DNA from: UBA5336 sp039815055
GTDB taxonomy: Bacteria; Pseudomonadota; Alphaproteobacteria; Caulobacterales; Hyphomonadaceae
Reading direction: 5' to 3'
DNA length: 36,763 nucleotides
Assembly: GCA_039815055.1 (NCBI GenBank)
Contig: JBCCAA010000031.1
Coordinates: 1-36,763 of the forward strand
How positions within the stretch are numbered: position 1 is the first letter of the stretch; the number at the start of each line of letters is the position of its first letter. Made by a program: the position numbers and the translations under genes. Positions 35,548 to 36,763 of the stretch are shown here, piece after piece. The notes below the pieces were generated by a model. That model did no database searches. It was given only the letters and a program-made list of their open reading frames with translations, and was not told the origin of the DNA.

Positions 35548-36363
35548 TTAAAATCTACGAAAAAGCTTCATTTTTCTTTCATTGACAGGGATCGTGTACC
35601 CTCTACCCCAAACGGTTTCAATCATTGGATTGCCATCGTTGTGAGGGGCAATTTTCTTTCTGAGTTTTGCGATGAACACGTCAATAATCTTAAGTTCCGG
35701 CTCATCAAAGTCCCCATATAGATAGTTCAGAAACTGTGATTTTGTGACAGTCTTTCCCATCATACACATCAGTAAATATAGCATTTGATACTCTTTTCCG
35801 GTAAGCGCTAAGCGTCCTTTGTTGCTATAAACTGTTTTATCATTTGTGTTTATTTGTATATTGCCCGCTTGTATAACATCGGGTATGTTGTTGCTTGAAA
35901 TTCGTTCAAGATAACTAGAGAATTTTTCTGGTAAAATCGAACGCCCTAAGTGTTGTTCTAATTCGCTTAGGACTTTCATCCACTCTCGATGATCACTAGA
36001 ACCGTCCCATCCTGCTAAATGGTGGTAATTTAAAATCTGCAGATCGAAAGGCGGAAGAAATGCTGAAATGTTCTCGATCGCTACAGGAATAATCTTATTG
36101 GCGTTCATCGCAAATCTGCACTCTGACACGCACCATTTACTTTCAAAGTAGGTTTCAGACCAAAGGCTTAGCACCACGTCGCACGAACGGAGAGCCCCAT
36201 CAATTCGATCAGCAAAGTCGTCTCCAATCGAAATATCAGATTGGTCGAAAAACGTTGAAACGGCGTAAGTTTCCAAGTGACCGTTTATGATCTCTGCTGT
36301 GTTTTTCTGAGACCGATTATAAGAAATGAACACCTCGATCTGATCTGGCATTGCTTGGTTCAT
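35548..36363 (-). CDS. TIR domain fused to a CtrA-type winged-helix DNA-binding domain
   Basis: This is one uninterrupted 271-residue frame. Residues about 8-135 form a TIR domain: VFISYNRS (first strand), STFFDQSDISIGDDFADRI (BB-loop region), ALRSCDVVLSLWSETYFES and then KWCVSECRFAM, where Glu81 occupies the catalytic Glu position of NAD-cleaving TIRs (WCxxE). After a linker, about 168-260 is an OmpR/PhoB-type winged helix of the CtrA branch. It includes LTGKEYQMLYLL, TKSQFLNYLYG, the recognition-helix segment DEPELKIIDVFIAKLRKK and IETVWGRGY, nearly the same as CtrA from memory. The receiver domain of CtrA is absent, so TIR replaces it. Composition is AT-rich (18 G+C in 60 bases at 35821-35880), unlike its neighbours. 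It lies 75 bases downstream of hrpB on the same strand. The start is ATG 36363, and ATG 36351 is also possible. Its function is unknown; a defence or signalling regulator acting at CtrA-like sites is inference. Confidence 0.9.
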   Translation of the reverse strand: MNQAMPDQIEVFISYNRSQKNTAEIINGHLETYAVSTFFDQSDISIGDDFADRIDGALRSCDVVLSLWSETYFESKWCVSECRFAMNANKIIPVAIENISAFLPPFDLQILNYHHLAGWDGSSDHREWMKVLSELEQHLGRSILPEKFSSYLERISSNNIPDVIQAGNIQINTNDKTVYSNKGRLALTGKEYQMLYLLMCMMGKTVTKSQFLNYLYGDFDEPELKIIDVFIAKLRKKIAPHNDGNPMIETVWGRGYTIPVNERKMKLFRRF

Positions 36364-36438
36364 TTTGTAATCAAATCCGCTTTCGATCAGTAACGTTTTG
36401 GTACGTATAAGTTATCTTTTGAAGATCACGAAGGAGTG

Positions 36439-36762
36439 TTAGCGGCCCAGCCGAGCTTTTGTGCGTCCTTCATGGGGCTTGGCGGTGGCGGGGGTATCGG
36501 GCCAGTCATGCTTGGGGTATCGCGCGCGCATATCCTTGGCCATGTCGCGATACCCGCCTGACCAGAAGCCTGAAAGGTCTTGAGTTATGGCCACCGGCCG
36601 CCCGGCTGGAGAAGTGAGCGAAAGCGTCACCGGCGTGCGGGATCGGCCAATACCTGGATGGTCTGTTGTTCCGTACACTTCCTGTACCCGCGCAGTGGCC
36701 AGCGGTGCTTTTTCATCCAGCCAGTCCAGTGGCGCTGAGCGCCCGCTTGGCAGCGTGATCGA
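36439..36762 (-). CDS. hrpB: ATP-dependent helicase HrpB, C-terminal part, cut by window edge
   Basis: The frame is open to the right edge, so only about the last 107 codons are visible. The sequence LDWLDEKAPLATARVQEVYG, then VTLSLTSPAGRPVAITQDLSGFW, and then MRARYPKHDWPDTP, is the conserved C-terminal domain of HrpB, a DEAH-box RNA helicase-like protein. PAGRP, QDL and RYPKHxWP are the family's hallmarks. The tail is short and basic. The helicase core lies outside the window. The TIR-wHTH gene follows 75 bases downstream. Confidence 0.9.
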   Translation of the reverse strand, partial: SITLPSGRSAPLDWLDEKAPLATARVQEVYGTTDHPGIGRSRTPVTLSLTSPAGRPVAITQDLSGFWSGGYRDMAKDMRARYPKHDWPDTPATAKPHEGRTKARLGR

Positions 36763-36763
36763 G

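Noticed and set aside
35548..36363. TIR-wHTH gene as an assembly artefact or a broken ctrA
   Set aside because: The frame is continuous, has a coherent linker, and both halves share the same low-GC composition.

Overview
The window is a chromosomal segment of an alphaproteobacterium, most likely from the Caulobacterales/Maricaulales (Hyphomonadaceae-like) group. The evidence is a Caulobacter-type cpa/tad pilus cluster, the acnA-next-to-ccm arrangement, an IalB-family protein, a RpoE/ChrR-like pair, a GC-rich base composition, and a DNA-binding domain closely resembling CtrA. The order-level placement is inference. I saw no rRNA, tRNA, CRISPR array or insertion sequence.

Layout. 1-6640 (+): the tad pilus machinery, cpaC (cut by the left edge), cpaD, cpaE, cpaF, tadB and tadC, in one tight operon. 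6837-9398 (+): a secreted HEXXHXXGXXH zinc metalloprotease. 9503-10825 (-): an ECF sigma factor and a ChrR-like cupin protein that has lost the zinc ligands of its anti-sigma domain. 11031-12197: an IalB-family protein and a convergent DUF1223 thioredoxin-like protein. 12259-15003 (-): aconitase acnA. 15336-18352 (-): the cytochrome c maturation operon ccmA, two unrecognised small membrane proteins, ccmB, ccmC, ccmD and ccmG, almost entirely translationally coupled. 18399-21698: the equivalent of the E. coli yraL-yraM-yraN-yraP neighbourhood (LppC/LpoA-like lipoprotein divergent from rsmI, then a YraN protein and a BON-domain lipoprotein). 21740-24312 (+): gshB and a ComM/YifB ATPase. 24348-27220 (+): a soluble hybrid histidine kinase overlapping an AmpG-like transporter. 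27217-29499 (-): malic enzyme maeB. 29654-35411 (+): mutS, pckA and a threonine ammonia-lyase. 35548-36363 (-): an AT-rich gene encoding a TIR domain fused to a CtrA-type winged helix. 36439 to the right end (-): the C-terminus of the helicase HrpB.

Most of the window is core chromosome. acnA, maeB and pckA serve the TCA cycle and the C4/C3 node. LppC, BON and AmpG-like proteins serve envelope and peptidoglycan homeostasis. The ccm genes supply c-type cytochromes.

The best candidate for something undescribed is the TIR-CtrA chimera at 35548-36363. It keeps the DNA-binding half of the alphaproteobacterial cell-cycle regulator CtrA and replaces the receiver domain with a TIR domain carrying the WCxxE motif of NAD-hydrolysing TIRs. 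It lies in a short low-GC island between ilvA-like and hrpB. Secondary candidates are the two small membrane proteins inside the ccm operon, the ChrR-like protein without anti-sigma zinc ligands, a sensor-less hybrid kinase with a pseudo-receiver, and a multi-hairpin leader ahead of pckA.
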